Shown here in pieces: positions 53,866-63,595 of a stretch of DNA of 64,000 nt. This DNA comes from Janthinobacterium saanense. GTDB taxonomy: Bacteria; Pseudomonadota; Gammaproteobacteria; Burkholderiales; Burkholderiaceae_D. How positions within the stretch are numbered: the first letter of the stretch is position 1; each line of letters opens with the position of its first letter. The translations under genes and the position numbers were made by a program. The stretch covers positions 62,001 through 126,000 of the forward strand of contig NZ_JACHCI010000009.1 in the NCBI RefSeq assembly GCF_014200675.1, read 5' to 3'. Below the pieces are notes generated by a model. The model saw nothing but the letters and a program-made list of their open reading frames with translations. It searched no databases and had not been told where the DNA came from.

Positions 53866-54123
53866 ATGGCTGAGAAATCGCCACCCAAATACTGGTTCCC
53901 CGCCAAGAGCTACGGCATGGGCTGGGGCTTGCCCATCGTCTGGCAGGGCTGGCTGGTGTTCCTGGCGGCGCTGCTGCTGTTCGCCTGCGGCGCCTTTTTA
54001 TTTCCGCCACAGGAATCGCTGCTCGCTTACATCGTGTATGAAGCGGCCGTCTTCGCCCTGTTGATCGGCATCTGCGTGCGCAAGGGAGAGCCGACGCGCT
54101 GGCAATGGGGCAAGAAGAAATAG
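53866..54123 (+). CDS. small membrane protein
   Basis: 85-residue protein with two predicted transmembrane helices (about 22-44 and 52-70) and a basic C-terminus (WQWGKKK). I recognise no family name. It follows AAGGAG (53855-53860) 5 bp before the ATG, which supports translation. An in-frame GTG two codons upstream is less likely. It lies just upstream of the thiamine operon promoter but is a separate unit. Confidence 0.75.
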   Translation: MAEKSPPKYWFPAKSYGMGWGLPIVWQGWLVFLAALLLFACGAFLFPPQESLLAYIVYEAAVFALLIGICVRKGEPTRWQWGKKK

Positions 54124-54135
54124 CGCTCACTTTAT

Positions 54136-54165
54136 TTGAAAGACGCTTTATTTAGGGCGTATAAT
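54136..54165 (+). promoter_or_regulatory. sigma-70 promoter of the thi operon
   Basis: TTGAAA (54136-54141) - 18 bp - TATAAT (54160-54165). The start would be near 54172, just before the riboswitch aptamer. Confidence 0.7.
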
Positions 54166-54189
54166 TGCTCCGCTGCCGCAAGGCGGCAA

Positions 54190-54289
54190 ACGCTAGGGGT
54201 CCTGCCTTCGCTGTGGAAACACGGTGAAGCGCGGGTGAGAAATACCCTCCGAACCTGATCTGGATAATGCCAGCGAAGGGAAGCTTTAG
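54190..54289 (+). ncRNA. TPP riboswitch (THI element) controlling thiC
   Basis: The conserved aptamer is clear: AGGGGTCC, then GGGTGAGAAATACCC, GAACCTGATCTGGATAATGC and CAGCGAAGGGAAGC. It binds thiamine pyrophosphate and lowers expression of the thi genes. P1 can form from GCT / AGC around the aptamer ends. A 105-nt expression platform follows before thiC. Confidence 0.95.
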
Positions 54290-54347
54290 GATGCTGCACA
54301 CCCGTTCATTGATTGTTTGATTGAGCGTGCGCCGTGTACATCCGAAC

Positions 54348-56308
<1,961 letters not shown>

Positions 56309-56324
56309 CGCAGGAGAGATTGCA

Positions 56325-56528
56325 ATGATAGAGATCGTCTTGAACGGCGCACCGCACCAGGTGCCGCCACAGCACACTTTGTTTGATTTGATCACCGCGC
56401 TGTCGCTGCAAAACCAGGCGCTGGCGCTGGCCGTCAACCGCAGCGTTGTGCCGCGCAAGGTATGGCCCGAAAGAGTCCTGGAAACCCGGGATCAAGTGGA
56501 AATCGTACGCGCCATCGGTGGCGGCTGA
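56325..56528 (+). CDS. thiS: sulfur carrier protein ThiS
   Basis: 67-residue ubiquitin-fold sulfur carrier, ending in the required C-terminal Gly-Gly. Its thiocarboxylate feeds thiazole synthesis by ThiG. Activation needs the adenylyltransferase ThiF (or MoeB), which is not in this operon. It lies between thiC and thiG. Confidence 0.95.
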   Translation: MIEIVLNGAPHQVPPQHTLFDLITALSLQNQALALAVNRSVVPRKVWPERVLETRDQVEIVRAIGGG

Positions 56529-56545
56529 AGGATAAGGAAAAACAC

Positions 56546-57340
56546 ATGGATATGGGAACACAGAATGACCTGCTGACCATCGCAGGCAAGCAGTATCAAT
56601 CGCGTTTGCTGGTCGGTAGCGGCAAATACCGTGACTTGCCGCAAACGCGCGAAGCGACCGATGCGGCCGAAGCGGAAATCATCACGGTAGCGATACGCCG
56701 CGTGAATATCGGCCAGGACCCGAACGCGCCCAGCCTGCTCGACTTCGTGCCGCCCGAGCGCTACACGATCCTGCCCAATACGGCCGGCTGCTACACGGCG
56801 AAAGATGCCGTCTACACCCTGCAGCTGGCGCGTGAATTGCTGGGCGGGCGCAAGCTGGTCAAGCTGGAAGTACTGGGCGATGAAAAGACTTTGTTCCCGC
56901 ATATGCCGGAAACCCTGGTCGCGGCCGAAGCGCTGGTCAAGGATGGCTTTGACGTGATGGTCTACTGCAGCGATGACCCGATCCAGGCGAAAATTCTGGA
57001 AGAGATCGGCTGCGTGGCCGTGATGCCGCTGGCCTCTTTGATCGGTTCGGGCATGGGCATCTTGAATCCGTGGAATCTCTCGCTGATCATCGAGCAGGCC
57101 AAAGTGCCGGTGCTGGTCGACGCGGGCGTGGGCACGGCGTCGGATGCGGCGATCGCCATGGAACTCGGTTGCGACGGCGTGCTGATGAACACGGCGATCG
57201 CCGGTGCGCGCGATCCGGTGCGCATGGCCCGCGCCATGAAGCTGGCCGTGCGGGCCGGACGCGAAGCGTTTTTGGCGGGACGGATGCCGAAGAAATTCGC
57301 CGCCTCGCCCTCGTCGCCGATGGCCGGCCGCCTGGCGTGA
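56546..57340 (+). CDS. thiG: thiazole synthase
   Basis: 264-residue TIM-barrel enzyme that joins deoxyxylulose phosphate, ThiS sulfur and dehydroglycine into the thiazole ring. LLVGSGKY carries early active-site residues, and [18 protein letters not shown] and [12 protein letters not shown] are conserved. Start at 56546 follows AAGGA by 7 bp; the longer frame overlaps thiS. Its TGA overlaps the thiD ATG. Confidence 0.97.
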   Translation: MDMGTQNDLLTIAGKQYQSRLLVGSGKYRDLPQTREATDAAEAEIITVAIRRVNIGQDPNAPSLLDFVPPERYTILPNTAGCYTAKDAVYTLQLARELLGGRKLVKLEVLGDEKTLFPHMPETLVAAEALVKDGFDVMVYCSDDPIQAKILEEIGCVAVMPLASLIGSGMGILNPWNLSLIIEQAKVPVLVDAGVGTASDAAIAMELGCDGVLMNTAIAGARDPVRMARAMKLAVRAGREAFLAGRMPKKFAASPSSPMAGRLA

Positions 57341-58137
57341 TGGCAGTCACGCGCAACACGGTACTGGTGTTTGCCGGCGTCGACCCTTCGGGCGGCGCCG
57401 GCATCGCCGCCGATATCCTGGCCATCGCGGCGCAGGGCGCGCATGCGCTGCCGGTGATAACGGCCCTGACGGTGCAGGACAATGACCGCGTGTATGGCGT
57501 CGAGCCGGTGGCGCCCGATTTGCTGCGGCGCCAGGCGCAGGCCCTGATAGACAAGATGGCCATCCACGCCATCAAGATCGGCATTCCCGGCAGCGCGGCC
57601 AACGCGCGCGTGATCGCCGAACTGGTCGCACAGCTGCGCCAGCGTCAGCCGGGTTTGCCGGTGGTGCTGGACCCGGTGCTGGCCAGCGGCCATGGAGACA
57701 TGCTCAGCCGCGACGATGCGGTACAGGCGCTATCTCCTTTGCTGCCCGTCACTACCGTGTTAGTACCGAATGGGCCGGAAGCGCTTGGCCTCAGCGGACA
57801 AGCCGCGGTGGCTGAGCAGGCGGCTTTTTTGCGGGCGCAAGGCTGTGCGCATGTGCTGGTGACGGGCGGTCATGGCGAGGATGACGTGGTCGTCAACCGC
57901 TGGTTCGCAAGGGATGGCATGTGCCGTGCCTGGACCTGGCCCCGGCTGCCTGGCGAATTTCACGGCAGCGGCTGCACCCTGGCTGCCGCCATCGCGGCGC
58001 GCCTGGCGCAGGGGCAGGCCATCGAGTATGCGCTCGATGGGGCGCAAGCGTATTGCCATGCTGCTTTGGCTGGTGCTTATGCCGTGGCGGCGGGGCAGTT
58101 CATGCCGCAGCGGCTCAATGATCTACAGGAGAAATAA
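57340..58137 (+). CDS. thiD: hydroxymethylpyrimidine/phosphomethylpyrimidine kinase
   Basis: 265-residue ribokinase-fold enzyme that phosphorylates HMP and HMP-P. Motifs are FAGVDPSGGAGIAADI and, at the C-terminus, GEFHGSGCTLAAAIAA, containing the anion hole and catalytic Cys. Start at 57340 overlaps the thiG stop by one base, and its stop overlaps thiE by one base, so translation of the three is coupled. Confidence 0.95.
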   Translation: MAVTRNTVLVFAGVDPSGGAGIAADILAIAAQGAHALPVITALTVQDNDRVYGVEPVAPDLLRRQAQALIDKMAIHAIKIGIPGSAANARVIAELVAQLRQRQPGLPVVLDPVLASGHGDMLSRDDAVQALSPLLPVTTVLVPNGPEALGLSGQAAVAEQAAFLRAQGCAHVLVTGGHGEDDVVVNRWFARDGMCRAWTWPRLPGEFHGSGCTLAAAIAARLAQGQAIEYALDGAQAYCHAALAGAYAVAAGQFMPQRLNDLQEK

Positions 58138-58748
58138 TGCGTGGACTGTATCTGGTGACCCCCAACTGGGATGACACCGACAAATTGCTGGAGGTGAGCG
58201 AACTGGCCTTGCGCGCTGGCGTGGCGCTGCTGCAGTACCGCCACAAGAGCGCCGACGCGGGCCAGCGGCGCGCGCAGGCGGCCGCCTTGCTGGCGCTGGC
58301 GCGCAAGTACCAGGTGCCCTTCATCATCAATGATTTTGTCGACCTATGTGAAGCGCTGGACGCCGACGGCGTGCATGTGGGCGGCACCGATGCTTCGGTG
58401 GCGCAAGTGCGCGCGCAGCTGGGGCGTGACAAGATCGTCGGCGCCTCGTGCTACGGCGACATGGCGCTGGCCCATGCGGCGCAAAAGGACGGCGCCAGCT
58501 ACGTGGCGTTCGGCGGCTTTTACCCGTCGCTGGTGAAAAAATACGCGGTCACGACGGCGCCCGATATCGTCTTGCAAGCCAAGCGCGAAATCGCCTTGCC
58601 GTGCGTGGTGATCGGCGGCATGACGCCGCACAACGCGGCCCCGCTGGCTGCGCGTGGGGCCGATATGGTGGCGGCCATCAGCAGCGTGTACCAGGCGGAC
58701 GACCCGGTTGTTGCGGTGAGGCAATTCAATCACTTGTTTGGTGCTTGA
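58137..58748 (+). CDS. thiE: thiamine-phosphate synthase
   Basis: 203-residue TIM barrel that couples the pyrimidine and thiazole halves. Key segments: ALLQYRHKSAD (pyrophosphate site), INDFVDL..DGVHVGG, SCYGD and GGFYPSLVKK with VVIGGMTPHN. It starts in TAATG overlapping the thiD stop and closes the operon. Confidence 0.96.
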   Translation: MRGLYLVTPNWDDTDKLLEVSELALRAGVALLQYRHKSADAGQRRAQAAALLALARKYQVPFIINDFVDLCEALDADGVHVGGTDASVAQVRAQLGRDKIVGASCYGDMALAHAAQKDGASYVAFGGFYPSLVKKYAVTTAPDIVLQAKREIALPCVVIGGMTPHNAAPLAARGADMVAAISSVYQADDPVVAVRQFNHLFGA

Positions 58749-58800
58749 AATCGCTGCTTGACGATTGGCGCGCCGCGGCTGTTTTGGCAGATAATCGGCA

Positions 58801-58806
58801 TATAAT
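58801..58806 (+). promoter_or_regulatory. -10 box of the ANTAR regulator gene
   Basis: Perfect TATAAT, 35 bp before the ATG at 58841; no clear -35. It indicates transcription independent of the thi operon. Confidence 0.45.
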
Positions 58807-58840
58807 AAGAGCATCGTTCATTACCGAGGTTTCTTTACCC

Positions 58841-59473
58841 ATGAGTCAGCCAGCCGCCGCGAAACGCCTTATCCTGATCGTTGACGATGACCAGCTCCTG
58901 TTGGAATTCCTCGGCGAAGTCCTGCGTCATGCCGGTTATGAAACGGCGCTGGCCAATTCGGCCGAAGTGGCGCTGCAATTGATCGCCCAGCGCGAACCCG
59001 ACCTGGCCCTGCTCGACATCCATATGCCCGGCATGTCCGGCCTGGAACTGGCCAAGCGCCTGCATGGCGAAACGGCCGTGCCCTTCATGTTTTTGTCCGG
59101 CAGTGGCGACAGTGAGTCGGGCAAGCAGGCGGCCGCTTACGGCGCCGTCGGCTACGTGGTGAAACCGGTCGATGAAGGCCGTTTGATGCCCGCGTTTGAA
59201 GCAGGCCTGGCGCGCGCCGACGATATCCGCCAGCTGCGCCGCACGGAACTGAACCTGAATGCGGCGCTGGCTGCCGGCCGTGAAACCAGCCTGGCCGTGG
59301 GCCTGTTGATGGGTAAATTCCAGACCGACCGCAATACGGCTTTCGAAGTGCTGCGCGACCATGCCCGCTCCAGCCGCCGCAAGATCAACGAGATCGCCAG
59401 CCAGCTGCTGCTGGCCGAGGAAACCCTGAACGGCTTGCATGGCGCCTTTTTGAACCGCGCCAAGACCAAGTAA
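58841..59473 (+). CDS. response regulator with ANTAR RNA-binding domain
   Basis: 210-residue antiterminator-type regulator. Receiver domain (about 8-125) with Asp59 (LALLDIHMPGMSG), Lys in YVVKPVDEG, then an ANTAR helical domain (about 140-200; AVGLLMGKFQTDRNTAFEVLRDHAR). ANTAR proteins bind paired hexaloop hairpins in leader RNAs to prevent termination. No partner kinase is adjacent. Start at 58841 follows a TATAAT box; the longer frame lies within thiE. Confidence 0.9.
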   Translation: MSQPAAAKRLILIVDDDQLLLEFLGEVLRHAGYETALANSAEVALQLIAQREPDLALLDIHMPGMSGLELAKRLHGETAVPFMFLSGSGDSESGKQAAAYGAVGYVVKPVDEGRLMPAFEAGLARADDIRQLRRTELNLNAALAAGRETSLAVGLLMGKFQTDRNTAFEVLRDHARSSRRKINEIASQLLLAEETLNGLHGAFLNRAKTK

Positions 59474-59579
59474 GCTTCCGGCATGGGCGCCTGCGATGCG
59501 TGCCCGTTTGTTATCATGTGAAGATGTGGCGTGTTGTAGTTAAGTTCAAGCGCCCGATCCCATCACCGACAGGACAGAC

Positions 59580-60686
59580 ATGAAAACCAAAGCAGCAGTG
59601 GCATGGAAGGCGGGCGCGCCTTTGACGATCGAGGAAGTGGACCTGGCCGGCCCGCGCGAAGGCGAAGTAATGGTTGAAATCAAGGCCACCGGCATTTGCC
59701 ATACCGATTACTACACCTTGTCGGGCGCCGACCCGGAAGGCATCTTTCCCGCCATCCTGGGCCATGAAGGCGCCGGCGTGGTGGTCGATGTAGGGCCGGG
59801 CGTCAAAAGCCTGAAAAAAGACGATCACGTCATCCCCTTGTACACGCCCGAATGCCGCCAGTGTAAATTCTGCCTGTCGCAGAAAACCAATCTGTGCCAG
59901 TCGATCCGCTCCACGCAAGGCCGTGGCTTGATGCCCGATGCGACCTCGCGTTTCTCCATCGACGGCAAGCCCATTTTCCATTACATGGGCACCTCGACTT
60001 TTTCCAACTACATCGTGGTGCCGGAAATCGCCCTGGCGAAGATACGCTCCGACGCGCCGTTCGATAAAGTCTGCTACATCGGTTGCGGCGTGACCACCGG
60101 CGTGGGCGCCGTACTGTTTACAGCCAAGGTGGAAGCGGGCGCCAATGTGGTGGTGTTCGGCCTGGGCGGCATCGGCCTGAACGTGATCCAGGCCGCCAGG
60201 ATGGTCGGCGCCGACAAGATCATCGGCGTGGACATCAACCCGGCGCGCCAGGAAATCGCCCGCAAGTTCGGTATGACGCATTTCGTCAACGCCAACGAAG
60301 TGGAAAACGTGGTCGACACGATTATCCAGCTGACCGATGGCGGCGCCGATTACAGTTTTGAGTGCATCGGCAACACCACCACCATGCGCCAGTCGCTCGA
60401 GTGCTGCCACAAGGGCTGGGGCCAGTCCATCATCATCGGCGTGGCGGCGGCCGGCCAGGAAATCTCTACCCGTCCGTTCCAGCTGGTGACGGGCCGCGTA
60501 TGGAAGGGTTCCGCTTTCGGCGGCGCGCGCGGACGCACGGACGTGCCGAAGATCGTCGACTGGTATATGGAAGGCAAGCTCAATATCGACGACCTGATCA
60601 CGCACCGTTTGAAACTCGATGACATCAACCAGGGCTTTGATTTGATGAAGAGCGGCGAATCGATACGCTCCGTCGTACTGTATTAA
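59580..60686 (+). CDS. frmA: S-(hydroxymethyl)glutathione dehydrogenase / class III alcohol dehydrogenase
   Basis: 368-residue zinc enzyme that oxidises S-hydroxymethyl-glutathione (formaldehyde) and reduces S-nitrosoglutathione. Catalytic zinc ligands are in TGICHTDYYTLSG and GHEGAGVV; four structural Cys lie in CRQCKFCLSQKTNLC. NAD binding is shown by VFGLGGIGLNVIQAA. Length matches class III. The hydrolase partner (FghA) is not nearby. A strong terminator follows. Confidence 0.96.
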   Translation: MKTKAAVAWKAGAPLTIEEVDLAGPREGEVMVEIKATGICHTDYYTLSGADPEGIFPAILGHEGAGVVVDVGPGVKSLKKDDHVIPLYTPECRQCKFCLSQKTNLCQSIRSTQGRGLMPDATSRFSIDGKPIFHYMGTSTFSNYIVVPEIALAKIRSDAPFDKVCYIGCGVTTGVGAVLFTAKVEAGANVVVFGLGGIGLNVIQAARMVGADKIIGVDINPARQEIARKFGMTHFVNANEVENVVDTIIQLTDGGADYSFECIGNTTTMRQSLECCHKGWGQSIIIGVAAAGQEISTRPFQLVTGRVWKGSAFGGARGRTDVPKIVDWYMEGKLNIDDLITHRLKLDDINQGFDLMKSGESIRSVVLY

Positions 60687-60722
60687 CACTGGATCAAGCT
60701 ACGCCGTACCACGGCGTTTTTG

Positions 60723-60748
60723 CGGAGACCTTTGGTCTCCGTTTTTTT
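60723..60748 (+). terminator. terminator of frmA (copy 1 of tandem module)
   Basis: CGGAGACC - TTT - GGTCTCCG then seven T residues. It is preceded by the small hairpin GCCGT-ACC-ACGGC (60703-60715). Confidence 0.92.
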
Positions 60749-60878
60749 ATCCGGCCCACTTGTGGTCCATCGCGCTGGTATGCCGTTCAGCCCCCCTTTT
60801 TGACGTTTCGTCGCCTTGCGCTCGATGTACTGGCCAACTGACGTTATCTTACCCATGCCGTACCACGGCACTTTCCGC

Positions 60879-60905
60879 GGAGGTCCCCACCTCCGCTTTT
60901 TTTTG
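60879..60905 (+). terminator. terminator hairpin (copy 2 of tandem module)
   Basis: GCGGAGGT - CCCC - ACCTCCGC followed by eight T residues. There is no gene between this and copy 1, so it ends some other transcript or is a back-up. Confidence 0.85.
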
Positions 60906-61037
60906 CCTGGACGATTTACCATCCATCGCCGGAACATGCCGTCCAGATACCCGTTTTGACTGTCTATCGCGCGCCGCTGGAGGTGCGTGACGCCCGGCGC
61001 TACAGTCCAGGCTCTATCACTTTTTAACGAGGCAGCC

Positions 61038-61889
61038 ATGAGCACTCCCCATCGTTTGATCCTCAGCCTGGCCGGCATCCTTATCAGCGGCAGCGTGCTG
61101 GCCGTGCAGCCGCCGGAAGCTCCCCGGCCTCCTGTGGCGCCTGCGCCACCGGGCAAGCAAATTAATGTGTTCAACGGCGCTGACGAGGGGTATGCGCTGG
61201 TCGATAGCAGCAAGGACAGCGTTACCACCACGGGCAGCGGCATCGATGGCGTGCAGATCAAGCATTTGAAGGAAACGGTCAAAGGCCAGTTCCTGTGGTT
61301 CCGCGACCAGGGCAAGGCGTATCTGCTGCAAGACGCGACCTTGTTGGCCAGGATCAATGCAGCTTGGCAGCCTACGCAGGAACTTGGTCAGCAAATGAGC
61401 AGCCTGGGCAAGCAAATGGGGGCGCAAGGCAAGAGCATGGGCGCCTTGGGCAAGCAGATGAGTGCCCAGGGCCGCAATCAATCGGCCGCAGCGCGCAGCG
61501 AGAGCGAGCAAATGAAGGCGCTGGGCCGCCAGCAAGGAGAAGTGGGACGTCAACTGGGTCAGGCCTCACGCCGCCAGGCGCTGGCCAGTAGCGATAGCGA
61601 GCGGGCAGCGGCCGACCGCGAGGTGGAGAAATTGCAGGCAAAGATGGAAAGCCTGCAAGACCAGATGGAGCAGCATGGCGACCGTCTTGCCGCGATGAAT
61701 GATCGCGATGATGCTTCGATGCAAGCCTTGTCGCGGCAAATGAAGGAAAACGGCAAGCCCATGGATGCGCTGGGCAAACAGATGCAGGCGCTGGGCAAGC
61801 AGCAAGAGCAAGCGTCCAAGGCAGCTGACAAGGCGACGCGCGCCATTATCGAAGAAGCCTTGCGCAGCGGCAAAGCCAGGCCTGTCTGA
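61038..61889 (+). CDS. exported coiled-coil protein with LGKQM repeats
   Basis: 283-residue protein with a signal peptide (1-22, ending SVLA), a Pro-rich segment, a small folded part (about 40-110), and then a long helical repeat region. From about 115 it shows seven-residue repeats of the type LGKQM(S/G)(A/S), for example LGQQMSSLGKQMGAQGKSM, then more at 240-260. Similar repeats occur in periplasmic parts of M56/BlaR1-type proteins, to my knowledge. I do not recognise the whole protein. Start at 61038 opens the signal peptide. Function is unknown. Confidence 0.75.
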   Translation: MSTPHRLILSLAGILISGSVLAVQPPEAPRPPVAPAPPGKQINVFNGADEGYALVDSSKDSVTTTGSGIDGVQIKHLKETVKGQFLWFRDQGKAYLLQDATLLARINAAWQPTQELGQQMSSLGKQMGAQGKSMGALGKQMSAQGRNQSAAARSESEQMKALGRQQGEVGRQLGQASRRQALASSDSERAAADREVEKLQAKMESLQDQMEQHGDRLAAMNDRDDASMQALSRQMKENGKPMDALGKQMQALGKQQEQASKAADKATRAIIEEALRSGKARPV

Positions 61890-62005
61890 TTGCCTGCCTG
61901 TGCCTGACGTAGGTGAACGGTAAGCACCTGAGCACCTGAGCGGCGCCGCGCTGGCGTCATTGCGCTATGCTGTGGGCACCAGCAGTCAAGACGGGAGTGC
62001 CCAGC

Positions 62006-63571
62006 ATGATGTCCCGGACCACGATAGCAGCGCAGCCTGCTTCCCTGTGCACGGTCGCCGCGCGCCCCTGGGTGCTGGCCGCCACGATACTGGCGTCGAG
62101 CATGGTGTTTATCGACGGTACGGTAGTGAATGTGGCCTTGCCGGCGTTGCAGCAGGAATTCAAGGCCAGCGCCAGTGCCGTGCAATGGGTGGTTGAATCG
62201 TATGCATTGTTCCTGGCGGCATTGTTGCTGGTGGGCGGCACGGCCGGCGACCGTTATGGCCGGCGCCGCGTGTTTATCGTGGGCGTGCTGGTGTTTGCCG
62301 CCGCATCGGTCTGCTGTGGTTTGAGCGGCAGTGTGGGCCAGCTGATGGTTGCCCGCGCCGTACAAGGCATCGGTGGCGCTTTGCTGGTGCCGGGCAGCCT
62401 GGCCTTGATCAGCGCTTCGTTTCCGGAAAACCAGCGCGGCAAGGCGATCGGCAGCTGGTCTGGCTATACGGCCATCACGGCGGCCATCGGGCCGGTGCTG
62501 GGCGGTTTCCTGATCGAACATTTTTCCTGGCGCTGGGCCTTCCTGATCAATATCCCGCTGGCGTTGCTGATCTTGCCGCTGACCTGGCGTTACGTGCCGG
62601 AAAGCCGCGATCCGGACGCGCCTGCCCGCCTGGACTGGACGGGTGCGGCATTGGCCAGTGCCGGGCTGGCCAGCCTGGTGTATGGCTTGATCGCCTCATC
62701 GAATCAGGGCTGGGGTGATGCTGGCGTGCTGGCGGCCTTGGCTGCTGCACTGGTGTTGCTGGCCGCCTTCGTGGCGGTCGAGCTGCGTCATCCGGCGCCC
62801 ATGTTGCCGATGCATTTGTTCCGTTCGTGCGATTTCAGCGGCGCCAATCTGCTGACCCTGCTGCTATATGCGGCGCTCGGTGGCGGCCTGTATTTCTTTC
62901 CTCTCAATTTGATACAGGTGCAAGGCTATTCGGCGCTGGCGGCGGGCGCCGCCTTGCTGCCCTTTGTCTTGCTGATGTTTTTCCTGTCACGCTGGAGCGG
63001 CGGACTGGTCGACCGTTACGGCGCCAAGTTGCCGCTGGTGATAGGTCCGGCGATTGCAGCGCTCGGGTTTGCCGTGTTCACGCTGCCCGGTATCGGTGGC
63101 AGTTACTGGACCACCTACTTTCCGGCGGTACTGATACTGGGCTTCGGCATGTCGGTCGCGGTAGCGCCGCTGACGACCACGGTGATGAATGCACTGGACG
63201 CCAGCCTGGCCGGCGTCGCTTCCGGTATTAACAATGCCGTGTCGCGCCTGGCGGCCTTGCTGGCGATTGCCGTGTTCGGCATCGTCATGGCGCTGGTGTT
63301 CAATGGCGTATTGAACAGCCGCTTGAGTACGGTTGCCGCAAAGCCGGCCGTGGTCGAACAGGTGAGGGCGCAGCGGGCACGGCTGGCGGCCATCGAATTG
63401 CCGGCGCACATTAGCGCCGAGGAAGCGGCGGCACTGAAACAGGCGATTGAACAATCGTATGTCGCCGGTTTTCGCTGGGTGATGTGGCTATCGGCCGGGC
63501 TGGCGCTGGCCAGCGCCCTGTGCGCCTGGCGCCTGATCGGCAATAAACACGCCGGCGGGAAAAAATCCTGA
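62006..63571 (+). CDS. MFS exporter, DHA2 family (14 transmembrane helices)
   Basis: 521-residue drug:proton antiporter. SSMVFIDGTVVNVALPALQ is the DHA2 motif D1, GDRYGRRRVFI is motif A, and GPVLGGFL is motif C. Hydrophobic segments fit 14 helices. The last part has a charged loop before the final helix. The start at 62006 follows GGGAG (61993-61997) at 8 bp; the longer frame is less likely. Substrate unknown; no regulator gene is adjacent. Confidence 0.9.
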   Translation: MMSRTTIAAQPASLCTVAARPWVLAATILASSMVFIDGTVVNVALPALQQEFKASASAVQWVVESYALFLAALLLVGGTAGDRYGRRRVFIVGVLVFAAASVCCGLSGSVGQLMVARAVQGIGGALLVPGSLALISASFPENQRGKAIGSWSGYTAITAAIGPVLGGFLIEHFSWRWAFLINIPLALLILPLTWRYVPESRDPDAPARLDWTGAALASAGLASLVYGLIASSNQGWGDAGVLAALAAALVLLAAFVAVELRHPAPMLPMHLFRSCDFSGANLLTLLLYAALGGGLYFFPLNLIQVQGYSALAAGAALLPFVLLMFFLSRWSGGLVDRYGAKLPLVIGPAIAALGFAVFTLPGIGGSYWTTYFPAVLILGFGMSVAVAPLTTTVMNALDASLAGVASGINNAVSRLAALLAIAVFGIVMALVFNGVLNSRLSTVAAKPAVVEQVRAQRARLAAIELPAHISAEEAAALKQAIEQSYVAGFRWVMWLSAGLALASALCAWRLIGNKHAGGKKS

Positions 63572-63583
63572 GCGGCGTGCCGG

Positions 63584-63589
63584 TATAAT
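63584..63589 (+). promoter_or_regulatory. uvrD: -10 box immediately before uvrD
   Basis: TATAAT ends 6 bp before the ATG at 63596. Transcription from it would start at or next to the start codon. Confidence 0.5.
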
Positions 63590-63595
63590 CACGGC

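Larger units (their letters stand above)
60703..60980 (+). repeat. tandem duplicated terminator-like module (two diverged copies)
   Basis: Copy 1 runs from 60703 to about 60815 and copy 2 from 60857 to about 60975. Both have GCCGTACCACGGC, a GC-rich stem with T run, CCATCGC, ATGCCGT.CAG and TTTTGAC in the same order, 154-156 bp apart. The terminator stems differ by paired changes (GAGACC/GGTCTC against GGAGGT/ACCTCC), so structure has been kept. This is most of the 350-bp gene-free stretch between frmA and the next gene. It may encode small RNAs. Confidence 0.65.

Noticed and set aside
58448..58840. Longer upstream start for the ANTAR regulator
   Set aside because: That extension lies inside thiE in another frame; the receiver domain starts just after 58841 and a TATAAT box precedes it.
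60683..61357. 224-codon minus-strand open frame across the tandem modules, with Lys-rich repeated segments
   Set aside because: The Lys runs come from the T tracts of plus-strand terminators, the 5' half is antisense to the exported-protein gene, and no ribosome site precedes it. The open frame is better explained by the duplicated RNA module. A short peptide conserved in relatives would change this view.
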